A stretch of DNA of 64,000 nt, from NCBI RefSeq assembly GCF_000315625.1, contig NW_005434629.1, forward strand, positions 370,118-434,117. Direction: 5' to 3'. The position numbers and the translations under genes were made by a program. This document shows positions 53,838 to 64,000 of this stretch, in pieces. A model generated the notes under the pieces. That model had not been told where the DNA came from and did not search any database. It saw only the letters and a list, made by a program, of their open reading frames with translations. Source of the DNA: Guillardia theta CCMP2712 (Eukaryota > Cryptophyceae > Pyrenomonadales > Geminigeraceae). Positions within the stretch are counted from its first letter, which is position 1. Each line of letters begins with the position of its first letter.

Positions 53838-54451
53838 TGCCGCGGCACGCTCGCCCTTCACCACCGCTACCCCCTGGACGAGGGAGGTATGATGGGGTAC
53901 ATTTCAGCCTGATTCGAAGGGGGGTGGGGTACTATTTCTGTGGGGTGGTGATATTTGATTGTGGTGAAATGGTGGGTACAAATTGGTTCATGTAGGGGGT
54001 ACAGAAGTTCGTCGCAGGGGTATGTCCCTGCACCCGGATCTCAAGGGGTACACCACATTGCGGATCATCTGAAGGAATTCAAAATTGTGCTCTTAAATTT
54101 AATTTTCGTCTATCCAATTCACAAATCTGCCCTGCATGGAAGTCCGCCTCGGTGGCAATCCCGAAAAATGTCGGGCGAAGGATTTGAGGGAGGAGAAAAG
54201 GAGAGGGGAACTGCTCGAACATGCTTAAACGTTGAGAGAGGTGAGGAATGCTGAAGAGAGAGGGTTGATCGGTAGTGTTGGTAACACTGGACAGACAGAG
54301 AAAGGGCTTCGAAGCTCTTGCGAAGCCATGCGATGGAGTAGGAAGGTGACTCGGAAACAAAGCAACGTCCTTGCGAACATTGAGTGAGAGTATGTCTTGT
54401 TTGACTTTGTGAGTCTGGGCAAATGAATTGTTATTCGACAGGCCAGGGCAG
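53838..54451. other. Divergent intergenic region rich in GGGGTA motifs
   Basis: Between PRP19 (-) and hyccin (+). 53890-54060 contains at least five GGGGTA motifs (about 53891, 53927, 53997, 54018, 54045). No exon supported. Confidence 0.5.
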
Positions 54452-56141
54452 ATGGAGATAGAGGCGAAGGATACGGTCCCTGCGGAGGCATCAGCTATCA
54501 ACCCTCCTCAGGTTGAGGAGGGCACAGGGGGTAACAGGGAAAGAGAGGGTTCTCACGACGAAATGCGATGGGAGATCCATGAAGCGAAAGAGGACGCAGG
54601 ATCTGTTGTTGAGAAAACATTGGCATTGCTGGTCAAATCGAGTGAAGCGGCTAAGGCGGGGCGAGATTGTAAGTTTGTTGACAAGAGTAGGTGCGATGAT
54701 TGAAGGATTGCATCAGATGCTGACATCATCGACACAATGCAACAGGCAGTGGACTGTCTCTGCAGCATCAAGGGCGAATCATCCCAGCAGTCCCTTGTGC
54801 AAGCTGTGATGAGGTCCCTTGCGCTGCGAGGGTGTGGGGACGGCGCCTCACGCTACATCTTTCACAGAGATGAGGACATTTACTTAGCATGCTGCATGCT
54901 GATCGACGTCTGTCTCCATCCTAGTGCTGGAGATCATGACGTGGCGCTGCGTTTCCTTGCCACCATCTTCCAATGGCAGGAAGAGTCCAATGGAGAGAAT
55001 GACTCGGCGCATCTCGTCGTTTGCAGTCTCCTGCCCTCTATCTTGCTCACGTACTGGGCTGTTCTCAGTGAGGACAGGCATGCTCCCTTGCTCTCAGCAC
55101 TTGAGGCTCTGCTAGTTGGCATGTACAACTTGGAGGTCCTTGTGCTCAAGAGTTGAGGAAGGACGAGTGAGCGCGACTTCAGGTTCAAGGCAAGGGCTCT
55201 GCTGAGTGTTGCGTTCTTCTCTCCAAACTTCCTTCCAGCAAGAGTAGGATGGTTGACATTGAAGTCTTTGATCTGATCCTCCACGTCAGCTGCTGCCCAG
55301 TATGACACGATGAGCGATGGCCGCTTGAGCTCGCCGTCCGCGATCTTGTCGGAAAGTGCATTGAAGAGGTGCTGGTGGGATTGTGTGGATGCTGGTGTTT
55401 TGACATGTCAGTGTCCGCTAGCATGCTGGCGGATGACGTTGGGGAGAGCGAAGCAAGCTTCCATCAGAAAACGCTGTGCTCGTCTCCTGTCTCTCGTATC
55501 GACAACTCCTCCGTGGACTCGAACCCTGTGTTGGAGTTCTGGTTGGGGAGGTTGGTCGGCGTATGAGCTTTTCAGCGAGCTGGGTAACATGCTACCCTGC
55601 TCAGATTCGGGGAGTTGAACGATAAACTTCCTGCTCTAGCCCGAAGTCTGCTCGTTGACCTGTGCGTTCTTGCAACTTCCTCCGGTATCAGACACGTCCA
55701 TGGGCTGCCGGCCATACGAGGTTGATGCCGCAGCAGGTTTCTGCACTGTGCTGAGAGAGATGAAGAAGATACGTCAAGAGCTTCAGGTTCCATTGCACAT
55801 TAAAGAGCAAGTGCCTCTTGATGGTTTTTAGCAGCAGACAGAATGGGGAGGCAGGAGGGGAGGCGAAGATGATGCGATCAGGAGCCGACCAACCAGAGGC
55901 GACTTGTGGGGTGGAGCAGGAGGAGACTTGTGTTTGGATCAGATTAACTTCAATGCATCCTCCCTTCTCTTTGCCAAGGGGCCGCAAGTCTCTCTCCACA
56001 AGGATGCAGACCAAGATAAGTCCTATTGCCGTCCTGGCAAGCGAATCCTCCTGGCCTCCCGCGTCTCCCTGGCAATGCTGGCGGTAATTTGCTGACAGAA
56101 GTGTTTTCCTCAATCACCGCCACCAACGCCGCGTCGGCGGG

Positions 56142-56187
<46 letters not shown>

Positions 56188-56946
56188 CTCGTCGTCTTCA
56201 TGCTCCCACTCATTACTCTCTCTCTTCTGCTGTTGCTCAGCTCACGTTCCTGATGTCAACCCGCGCCGATCGCAGGCCCTTGACGTTTTTCTTTTCTCAG
56301 CTCCTTCGCAACTTCAGGCTCCAGCATTTCGTCCTCGAGTTTGTATTGGAGGCTTCAGCCGGAGATTTGAAACGCGGAGGCTCACAACCGACGAGTGCCA
56401 AAGGCCAGGAAGCCCAGGGCAGAATTTCCCAGCTCGGGGTCAGCTGATGTCTCATACTCGCCGGAAAGTAAGATGACGAGTACCGCAGGAATTCTCTGAG
56501 TTTGCCATGCACGTGATCGCGTGCCGGGCTGCACTGGAGATGGACGAGAAGGGTGAGAAGGAGATGGGAGGAGAGGAGAGGAGAGGAGAGGAGAGGAGAG
56601 GGAGAGAGCAGAGCAGAGCAGAGCAGAGGGAAGGGGAGAGGAGAGGAGAGGAGAGGAGAGGGAGAGAGGATAACGTGTGAACATTATGACAGTGATGCTG
56701 GGTTGCGAGGCGACGAGAGGATATCTATCAAGGTAGTATCAAGTGCTGGAGGGGTATGTGCTATGGAGGGGGGAGGGGGGGGTGAAGGCGACGGGGATGG
56801 CATACAAAGGGGAGGCATGCAGGCAGGCGGCAGGCAGGCAGGCAGGCAGGCAGGTGAACAAGACTGACAGCCGAGTGTTTCTGTTGCAGTTTGCCGGATG
56901 TCTTGAGAGAATGCCGGCAGGTGTCAGAGAGGAATCCTCTGCCTGA
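54452..56946 (+). CDS. Hyccin/FAM126-family protein, multi-exon
   Basis: The first exon from ATG 54452 encodes an acidic start (MEIEAKDTVPAEAS) and a helix (VVEKTLALLVKSSEAAKAGR). It splices in phase over a 47-bp intron to an exon with ADIIDTMQQAVDCLCSIKGE and SLLPSILLTYWAVLSEDRHA, followed by LLSALEALLVGMYNLE, the hallmark of the hyccin domain. Later plus-strand exons likely include AAQYDTMSDGRLSSPSAILS, NSSVDSNPVLEFWLGRL, FGELNDKLPALARSLLVDLC and VDAAAGFCTVLREMKKIRQE; then joins become less sure, with a last frame ending ERMPAGVREESSA-stop at 56946. Hyccin is a part of the plasma-membrane PI4-kinase III-alpha complex (with EFR3 and TTC7). N-terminal domain call is good; the 3' exons are tentative. 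Confidence 0.65.
56141..56186. repeat. (AGC)n microsatellite
   Basis: About 15 GCA units within the 3' part of the hyccin gene, probably intronic. Confidence 0.95.
56570..56668. repeat. (GGAGA)n / (GCAGA)n purine tract
   Basis: GAGAGGAGAG units on both sides of a short AGAGC run, probably intronic. A GGCA run follows at 56815-56852. Confidence 0.9.
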
Positions 56947-57359
56947 CCCTCTCAAGTTCTACTTCTTCAAGAGATGATAGTTCAAGGAAGGACACAGGAT
57001 TTGACACTCGCCTCCTTGCACTGCCATAGTTGATTACTTGTACTTTATGATGTACACCACACTCCACACATCATCTTACTGTTTGCCACAATCTGGTGCC
57101 AAGATTCCAATTATCGCATCCCCGCCCCTTGCTCAGTCCTCTTAACGATTGAATGATCGAACACAACGTGAACACTTGACATCAAACGCCGAACAACTGA
57201 TCAAAAACAGGAAGAAAAATCGAATCCCAGACCAGAGAACCCAGAAACCAATCCAACAAGATCTGCATGAAAAAGGTTTTTCAGGGTTGAAGGTAGCCCC
57301 TGTACGACCGAGAAAGTATCTTGACTGGAATCCATACTCCTGGCATGCAGCGGACATGC

Positions 57360-58120
57360 TTAACAGCTGCCACTGCAGTTGTTGGCTTTCGCATCTTGCT
57401 TGGGCTCGTTGACCTTGATGTTGGCTGATCCACTTGGCTTGTCTTGCTGTTGCTGCTTCGGGAGCTTACGAGCTGCCAACAGATATCAACATACGCAACA
57501 TCTAAAACAATCATCTTTACCGATCTGGACAAAAAGTTCGTTGACATTTGAGGCAGTCTTGGCTGAAGTTTCCATGAACATAATATTGTTCTCCTCCGCG
57601 TACTGCCGGGCTTCATCGGGCTCCACTTTTCGCTTTGAAGCAAGATCCGACTTATTTCCAGCCAGGGCGATGACGATGTTTGGATTTCCCTGACGTTGCA
57701 ACTCTCTCACCCAACTTTTAGCTCGCGCGAAGGAATCCTGCGAGCCTGGTCAGACTTGAGTCGAGGAGCAACGTCAAATCCTCACAGTGCTGGTGATATC
57801 GTACACTACTATCGCTGCCGCCGCGCCTCGATAGTACATGGGAGCCAGACTGTGATATCGCTCCTGCCCCGCTGTATCCCAGATTTCAAATTTCACGGTA
57901 GTGTCATTCAAAGCAACTGTCTGGGTGAGAAAAGCAGCTGTAAAGTACAGTCAGGTGAACAGCTACATCTCAAGCATGCACGCTAACCTCCAATGGTGGA
58001 CTCCTGGTAATCAAAGAATTGACCACGGACGAATCGGAGAACCAGGGATGATTTTCCAACAGCACCTTCACCCAGCAGCACCAATTTAAAGTTGAGTGGA
58101 CTTTTGTTTTGCGCCGCCAT
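57360..58120 (-). CDS. RAB5: RAB5-type small GTPase, 204 aa, four exons
   Basis: Exons (minus) are 58120-57988, 57937-57786, 57737-57521 and 57472-57360; the phases close to 205 codons. All nucleotide-binding motifs are intact: P-loop GEGAVGKSS, switch I with [13 protein letters not shown], the [19 protein letters not shown] switch II, NKSD and [25 protein letters not shown] matches RAB5 rather than RAB21 or RAB22. The tail is Gln/Lys-rich and ends NNCSGSC, with CSGSC giving two cysteines for geranylgeranylation. It acts in early-endosome fusion; its effectors often bind PI3P, as do PX-domain proteins such as the sorting nexin in this window. Confidence 0.94.
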
Positions 58121-60533
58121 ATTTACTGAGAGTTCGCTGTTCGATTGATCCAGAGCAAAAACCGGTGGCAACTTTCGAAATTGCTGATTCGAAATCTACC
58201 CTACCACAAATGTCAGCCTGAAGATTTGCAAAGAAATCATCTCTTTGCAAAAAATCATTTATTCTAAAGGATTCATCTTTCATTCCATCAAAATTACTTT
58301 CCTCTTATCGTTCGCTACATCAGTACCCAAAAAAATGAAACCAAACAATCGGTTTGTGGTTCGGTCTCAGGGAAGTCCTCACCACGTGACAACACTAGAA
58401 TGAGAGGAATACTCGTCTAAAGATTTTCTTGCTCTCCACCATCTATCAAAAAGATTCTCATACTCGTTGCATCCAACTTCAGACACAGCATTTTTTCAAC
58501 CTGAATACGAGTACCGATGCTCATACAATGTCCACCCTCTAGCCATACCGCCACTCCTCTTTTTGTTCTATTCTACTGACAAATCTGAACTTGCCTACCG
58601 CACGCACGTCTGTCCCTGTCTCCCCAGGGCCCTCCCACAGCAGCCACACGGCGTCGCAATGGGGCTTGTCCATAGCTTTCCTACAACAGCTACCACAATC
58701 TCAACGATCCTACTCCTCAACCTACTGATCGAGAATTTCTAACAAATTCAATTCTCAACTTTCTTGAGAAGGATGCTCCACACACATGTTCAGCAGCTCA
58801 TTACCCAAGTTTTTCTTGAACTTGTACGGACTAAAAAGACCGAATCGTACCAACAAACCATATGAGTCATCCTTAGGCCATGGTTGGAGCACGGAAACAT
58901 AGAACTCTCCCGGTGATACAACATGTCCATCTCACTCCCTATTTCCCCTGTCCCATTCTTACTGCTTCCTCGCCGCGTCCTCGCCGCTTCGTCATCAGCT
59001 TTACATTGATCCCCATCGCCCATGTTGGATCAATTCCTCTACTTCCTCTTCTCCTGCCATCACTATCTCTTCTTCACGTGATCTAAAAATCATCACCTTG
59101 ACATGCCAGTCTCTTCTTTATTCTCTTCCTCCTCTCTCATCTCCCCCAACATGCCGCTTCGCCGCGCAAACCACATTGAACATGCCCACTGCTACCCCCA
59201 TCTTTCCCCCAAAAAGGACCCACCTCTGAATCCATAGTGAGCTGTACCCCCTCTATTGGACCACCCCCACCCACCCCCTTGTCCATAAATGGACCCTCCC
59301 AGTTTAAAACAAGATTACCCCCTTCCCTTCGATCCTTCGATCCTTCGATCCCACCAAGAGTACCCCACCCTCTGTCCAAGAATCCACCTGGTTCCTCAAA
59401 ATATAACCCCACCCCTCGTGGTCTAAATTTGGATCTTCTAGAGAACAATTTAAAATTTAGATAACAGCAGTACCCCACCCACAGACAAGAAAACACCACC
59501 GTCTACCTTGCCCACCCCTACCTTGAGAAGCGATCACTTCAAACGACCCCCCTACCCCGGGTGCATCGTGAGATACCACCCCATCGGATTGAGGCACCTT
59601 GAGCCTCAAACTTCTACCAGAGGATTTGTACCAGTACTTTACCAGTTGGTACTAATATTTTTATAATTGCTAGATGTTTACAGTATTTCTATCAAAAAGG
59701 TTGAATTAAGTTCAGTACATCATTTTTTAGTGTCCATTCGTACCATAGTAGTACTCTGAGTTATCGGTACAGATATATACAGCGTGGTACGCAAATTTCC
59801 TTTTAAAAATAACTCGGACTCCGGTGACCGGAGTCCGGGCCCGCCGCCGAGGCTCCCCGGGCCCGTCACCGTCACTGAGTCAGCCAGTGCCCGCGGCGAG
59901 AGTCCGAGTCCCGGCCCGGGCCCGGGCCGGGCTCTGAACCAGTGAAGAGGGGCAGAGGCCGGGAGGTTCAGCCTGCAGCCTGGCCCGGTGGAGACTCGCG
60001 GCCTCGGACTCCGGGAGTGAGGGCTGTTTCTCTGACTCGGCGTCCGGAACTTATCAGTCAAGTTTCTCGCCGCCGTCTCAGTTCGTGACGGCGGCCAGGG
60101 GCGGGACGCCGGGCCCGGCTCACTGAGGTCGGACGGCCCGCCGATCTGACGGTCTGTCCGATCTGCCATCCAACGGTGATCGGGCACCCCGCCGCTCCGG
60201 CCGCGCGGGGCCGCCGGCGGCCCCCGGGGCCGCCGGGCGGCGATCGGACCGTGCACGGTGCCGGGACTCGGGAGGCCGCGGGCTGCAGTGCCCGAGCCTA
60301 CTGACGGTATAACAGCAAGTGACTCATGGTACCGTAGCCTACCGTACAGTCGTCGACTTGGTATTCGGTCAAGGCGGCTCCCGGTTCAAGCGCCCGCCGG
60401 TCCGCCCGGGCCCGGCCGGATCCGATGATGATCGTGAGTCACTGCGAGTCCGAACTTCGCAACTTCCGACTCCCGGCGAAGCACTGGGCCCGGCCCGGCC
60501 CTTACTTGGATTCGGTCACGGTTCGAGTCGGGG
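58121..60533. other. Long non-coding region: TACCCC-rich part and GC-rich repeat part
   Basis: 58121-59150 is ordinary sequence without a supported exon. 59210-59580 has many TACCCC/ACCCCACC motifs and a GATCCTTC triplet repeat (59331-59351). 59800-60500 is GC-rich with CCGGGCC and GGCCCGG blocks, like the dispersed repeats at 24, 32, 34.5 and 38.6 kb. The 3' end is the 5' flank of the ankyrin gene. Confidence 0.55.
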
Positions 60534-62108
60534 ATGAGGGGTTCCCGTGCTTCGGCTATGGCAGAAAACAGAGAGGCATGCAGGAGGCGGATGGGTTGGG
60601 GAGGCAGCAGATTAGTCCTCTTAGCGATCGCTATGCTCCTGGCATCTGCTGAGATCAGCAGCATGCAGGCGAGTGCCAGGGCCGAGGGTGCGCCATGGCG
60701 GGATAGGATGGGGATGAAAACGATTTGGAGGCCGAGGCTGCGGGGGGGATCGGATCAGCCTTTGGAGGCTGCGAGAGGGGATCGAGACAGTGGAGACGTG
60801 GGATCGACTGCAAAGTCAGATAGAGGAGGAGGAAGGGGGGGGGGAGAGGTGGGAGGAGGAGGAGGAGGAATCTTTACAGTGTTGAATGGTCTAAAAGGGC
60901 TCGTGTTGGGGAATAAGGGCAACAATGAGGGGAGCGATGCTTCCTTCTCGTTGAAGCAGGAGGAGGATAACATGTTTGAAGCGCTTCGCACCCAGCAAGA
61001 CAAGGAGTGCAGCTCAAACATCGCGAGAATGCTTGCTTCCGGATGCTCTCCCAACGCCGTTGAGGCCTCGCGCTGTAACTATGGACCTGTCCACCTTGCA
61101 GCTGATCGAGGGCTCTCGCAAACGATCCGCGTCCTATACGAGAACGGCGCCGACATGAACATGCGAGGCAAGCACGGACAGACGCCGCTTCATGTGGCGG
61201 CAAGTAGAGGGCAGGAGGATGCTGTCAAGGTGATGCGACCATTCGTTTGCTGTGCCTTAACTTCTCCTTCAAGTATCTCATTTTCGTTTCCTTCATCCCT
61301 CTTTCCTAATTCTCTCTTTCTCTTCTTCATCCTTCTTTCCTCATTCTCTCTTTCTTTTCTTCATCCCTCTTCCTCATTCTCTCTTTCTCTTCTCTCCTCC
61401 TCTCTTCTTTCAACCATCCTGTCCATGATGGTTGAAATTTACCACTCTCTTTCCCATCGTCTTCTGCTCTCATCTCATCACAGAGTGTCTAACATTGTCG
61501 GTGGTGACAAGGTGTTGCTGGGGCTAAAGGCAAAGATAGACGAGAAGGACCACATGGGTTGGACCGCTCTTCATCAGGCCAGCTACTTCGGACATGTTCA
61601 CATCGTCGAGCTGCTGATACGACATGGGGCAAGCAAGAACGCCACCAGTGTTCAGGGATGGAATGCTGCAGATGTTTGCTGCAAGGGCCTTGGAGAAGAG
61701 CAGATGGAGGAAGCTGAGCTAGAGCGAAGAATTTTAACCGTCCTGCCACCTGCCATGAATCGCACCATCGACATACAAGACCAGTTCCGGACTAGAGGAG
61801 CGGCGTCGAGGGAGAACCCGAGCAAGAACTCCCTTGAGAAGTTCGCGGAAGGGCGTTCGAGGGATATCTCTTTCAAGGATCGGTTCGCGTCCATCCTGGT
61901 GGGCATGCATGATGAGGCCGAGAAGAAGGCTGTGTTTGCAGCCAACATGACGCAAGATATCGATGCCGCCCTCGCCAGGCACAGAGGTGACGGGGCTGAA
62001 GCATCCTTGCCTGCGCTGTTCCCTGACGTTCTGGTCAGAAAATGTAAAAGAGAACATAGAGAAGCTGTCGAAGGGGGAAGTTGCAGGCCAGCAGACCACG
62101 GGAGGTAG
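60534..62108 (+). CDS. Ankyrin-repeat protein with N-terminal signal sequence, 430 aa, two exons
   Basis: Exons are 60534-61229 and 61512-62108; phase 0 join, 431 codons. A hydrophobic stretch (LVLLAIAMLLASAEISSM, ~33-50) follows a basic start. The next residues (APWRDRMGMKTIWRPRLRGG) are basic and acid-poor, so a signal peptide plus plastid transit peptide is possible. A Gly-rich acidic linker follows, then about four ankyrin repeats: PVHLAADRGLSQTIRVLYEN, TPLHVAASRGQEDAVKVLLG across the intron, and TALHQASYFGHVHIVELLIR. The C-terminal ~150 residues are charged (SKNSLEKFAEGRSRD) and unrecognised. Reading through the intron also stays open, but splicing restores the GQEDAVKVLLGLKAKIDEKD ankyrin helix. 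An adaptor in the secretory route or plastid is likely. Confidence 0.75.
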   Translation: MRGSRASAMAENREACRRRMGWGGSRLVLLAIAMLLASAEISSMQASARAEGAPWRDRMGMKTIWRPRLRGGSDQPLEAARGDRDSGDVGSTAKSDRGGGRGGGEVGGGGGGIFTVLNGLKGLVLGNKGNNEGSDASFSLKQEEDNMFEALRTQQDKECSSNIARMLASGCSPNAVEASRCNYGPVHLAADRGLSQTIRVLYENGADMNMRGKHGQTPLHVAASRGQEDAVKVMRPFVCCALTSPSSISFSFPSSLFPNSLFLFFILLSSFSLSFLHPSSSFSLSLLSSSLLSTILSMMVEIYHSLSHRLLLSSHHRVSNIVGGDKVLLGLKAKIDEKDHMGWTALHQASYFGHVHIVELLIRHGASKNATSVQGWNAADVCCKGLGEEQMEEAELERRILTVLPPAMNRTIDIQDQFRTRGAASRENPSKNSLEKFAEGRSRDISFKDRFASILVGMHDEAEKKAVFAANMTQDIDAALARHRGDGAEASLPALFPDVLVRKCKREHREAVEGGSCRPADHGR

Positions 62109-62270
62109 CGAAGTATGTGATGATGACGTTCAAACATGATGTGCAGTTGTAGATGGGAACGACGCGCTGGTATCCAAGGATGATGGGAATCTCTCTCAGA
62201 CAGCGAGGTTGTCTGATGCTTGTCGGGCGACTTGATGAATGACCTTTGAATCAGTGAGATTCTTCAGAAG

Positions 62271-63403
62271 ATGTTAGAGCAAAACCGAGCGTTCAACCAA
62301 GGTTGTAGTCCTCTTCTTTGCTTTCTGCTTCTTCTTGTTCATGTTATGCAATGCAAGATATGTCAGGGCAAGATTCAAGTTCAACGCCGTGAGAACCTTG
62401 GTTTTGCACGTCTATCTACTTGTCCTGACAATTGCTGGTCGGCAGAGCACATGCTGAAGGAGCTGAAGAGAAGCCGTCGGTAGTGAGTTGTTCCTCACCG
62501 GATGTTCCGAGTCTGACAATCGTCGACAAGACTAACAGCAAGGCGACTTCTTGTGGAGTTGGTCTGTCGGTCAGAGCTGGAGACCGCGGAGAGTGAGTTT
62601 GAATCTACACGCCTTGATACTCCCTCGTCGATTGTTTTCTCATCCCTCTGCATCGTGTTGATTGCATACTTCACAACTCACAGGATCCGATAGTTCTCTC
62701 ATAATTCACAACTCACAGGATCCGATAGTTCTCTTTTACCCACTGCAACTCCCTACCCCCCCAAACCCCAAGTTCTCACATAGCAAGCAGGTATATCATC
62801 TCAGCGCTCCTGGCCAACGGCCCGGCAGAGATGTCAAAGGTGATCAAGGTAGGAGACGTGCTGGAAGAGGTAGGAGACAGTGGGAGATCGAGTGTATTAC
62901 CTGCTGAGACGAGGAGCAAGGTGGACGGAAAGAAGGCAATTATGATCGCCCCCGACGATCTCGTCCGCACCTTCCTCGGGCCTCCCGGCTCCACTCTCAA
63001 GATCTCCGTGCGTGACCCCTGGGTGAGGAATGGGAGGAGGGAGTCGCCTGCTGTGATGGGGCAGCAGGACGTTGCAGGCAACAACATTAAGACGGTGGAG
63101 CTCGAAAGGAGGATCGTGGATGAAAAGGTGATGGGAAACGCGGGATGTTTATTGGCCTTTTGTTCTGTCCTGTGTTTATTGGCCGTTTGTTCTCTCCTGT
63201 GTTTAGATTATGTGTTCTCTGTGATATTGTACAACCTGTGGCACCTTGAAACTAGCCTGAGGTGACTGTCATTGCCTTATCTTGGTGTGACTTGACTTTG
63301 ACTTGATCCGTCTCGTCTCATCTCCTTATCTCTTCTTTATGACTGCTTCTCCTCACTTCCTGTCTCTCAGTACCAGTATGGACGCATAAGGCTACACGCG
63401 CAA
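62271..63403 (+). CDS. PDZ-domain protein (partial model)
   Basis: The sure part is exon 62791-63127: YIISALLANGPAEMSKVIKV, directly followed by GDVLEEVG, then DDLVRTFLGPPGSTLKISV and a coiled end VELERRIVDEK. I-x-x-GD-x-L and LxGPPGST are the PDZ core of a large protist family. Likely neighbouring exons are ARRLLVELVCRSELETAE (~62541) and YQYGRIRLHAQ (~63371). Both ends of the gene are unresolved; an upstream frame (62271-62483) with a Cys-x2-Cys motif may or may not belong. It may continue past 63403. Such domains bind C-terminal tails and act as scaffolds. Confidence 0.5.
62668..62735. repeat. Two copies of a ~35-bp direct repeat
   Basis: TTCACAACTCACAGGATCCG followed by ATAGTTCTCT occurs twice (about 62668 and 62703), in the intron before the PDZ exon. 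Confidence 0.9.
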
Positions 63404-63502
63404 GGTACCGCCTGTCTTCCTGTCTCCCCGATCTGATTTGTCCACCAGAAACAAAAGAGACAGAGCAAGAGTTTGGGGAGATGTAAAAACTATCTTCCTG
63501 CC

Positions 63503-63535
<33 letters not shown>

Positions 63536-64000
63536 CATCCTACCTACGGGCGACTGATCCAAGGAGTGAGGTCGGTTGGGAAGCAGCCGAGCGCGTCTTT
63601 GTCGTAGACGTAGGAGGAGGGGACGAGGCGGATGGTGTGGCTGGGAGGAAGACCGCCAATGTCTGCAGCTAGAGTGCCAAATCCTTGACGAGAGTCACTT
63701 GAGCAGGGAAAGAGGATGTGAAGGGGGGGGGGGGGGGGGGGGAGGGGAGAGGAGGAGAGGAGAGGAGGGAGAAAAAAAGGGATAGCGGTCCGGGGGATGA
63801 GTCGGAGGGAGTGCGGATGGTTTTGAGGCTTAATAGCGAAAAGGAACGGGGGGCGCGGAAAAACCCCCCGAATGACCAGTGCGTCATGACATTATCACAT
63901 GCTTACCATGGAAGTTATGCTCACGCCCCCGGCACTTGCCATGCGAAAAGGAGGTGCGGAACTCCCCCTTCAGAATACGGAGCTTGCCCGTTGGCCCCCG
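63404..64000. other. Window end, no gene called
   Basis: It contains a CTGCTC microsatellite (63503-63533), a run of about 19 G (63724-63742) and purine-rich sequence. Short open frames are present but none has recognisable content. Confidence 0.4.

Noticed and set aside
60186-60250. Possible rRNA fragment because of very high GC
   Set aside because: No conserved rRNA core sequence was recognised; it resembles the other CCGGGCC blocks.

Overview
This is nuclear DNA from a microbial eukaryote. Genes are split by short GT-AG introns (about 45-300 bp), there are no operons or ribosome-binding sites, and the proteins are typically eukaryotic: PRP19, RAB5, SEM1/DSS1, a sorting nexin, hyccin, alpha-tubulin acetyltransferase and a polycystin-type channel. 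Ciliary genes (ATAT1 and a CFAP92-like gene) point to a flagellate. A plant-like X8 domain and a CBM48 glucan-binding domain fit an alga; a cryptophyte such as Guillardia is my best guess, but this is inference and not proven by the sequence.

Layout. 1-14.1 kb: the 3' end of a cysteine-rich multi-pass membrane protein; a many-exon PH/EF-hand protein; a Cys-rich single-pass membrane protein (-); an intronless PKD2-like channel (+); a secreted X8-like protein (-); an orphan gene (-). 14.5-23.7 kb: a long CFAP92-like gene (+) facing a CBM48 gene (-). 24-29.4 kb: an accessory island with GC-rich dispersed repeats and a three-exon tyrosine-recombinase (Crypton-like) element bounded by a perfect 38-bp inverted repeat. 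29.4-34.3 kb: an orphan gene with a Glu-Thr repeat, a divergent sirtuin (-) and an acetyl-CoA transporter (-). 34.3-38.7 kb: a second accessory stretch with another copy of the dispersed repeat, a large inverted duplication carrying two copies of an 87-codon ORF, and a third diverged copy. 38.7-45.8 kb: a PXA-PX-Nexin_C sorting nexin whose introns are full of microsatellites. 46.8-58.1 kb: a dense housekeeping block (ATAT1, a Nudix-like protein, MTHFS, SEM1, mitochondrial ferredoxin, PRP19, hyccin, RAB5). 58.1-60.5 kb: non-coding, TACCCC-rich and then GC-rich. 60.5 kb to the end: a secreted or organelle-targeted ankyrin protein and part of a PDZ-domain gene.

Many neighbours are convergent with small gaps (92-152 bp) or divergent around a shared upstream region. 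The genes do not form one pathway. Themes are membrane traffic and phosphoinositides (SNX, RAB5, hyccin, PH domain), cilia and microtubules (ATAT1, CFAP92-like, PKD2-like) and housekeeping. Exon boundaries were deduced by eye from splice consensus, frame continuity and family conservation. Where I give joined exon coordinates, the phases were checked and close.
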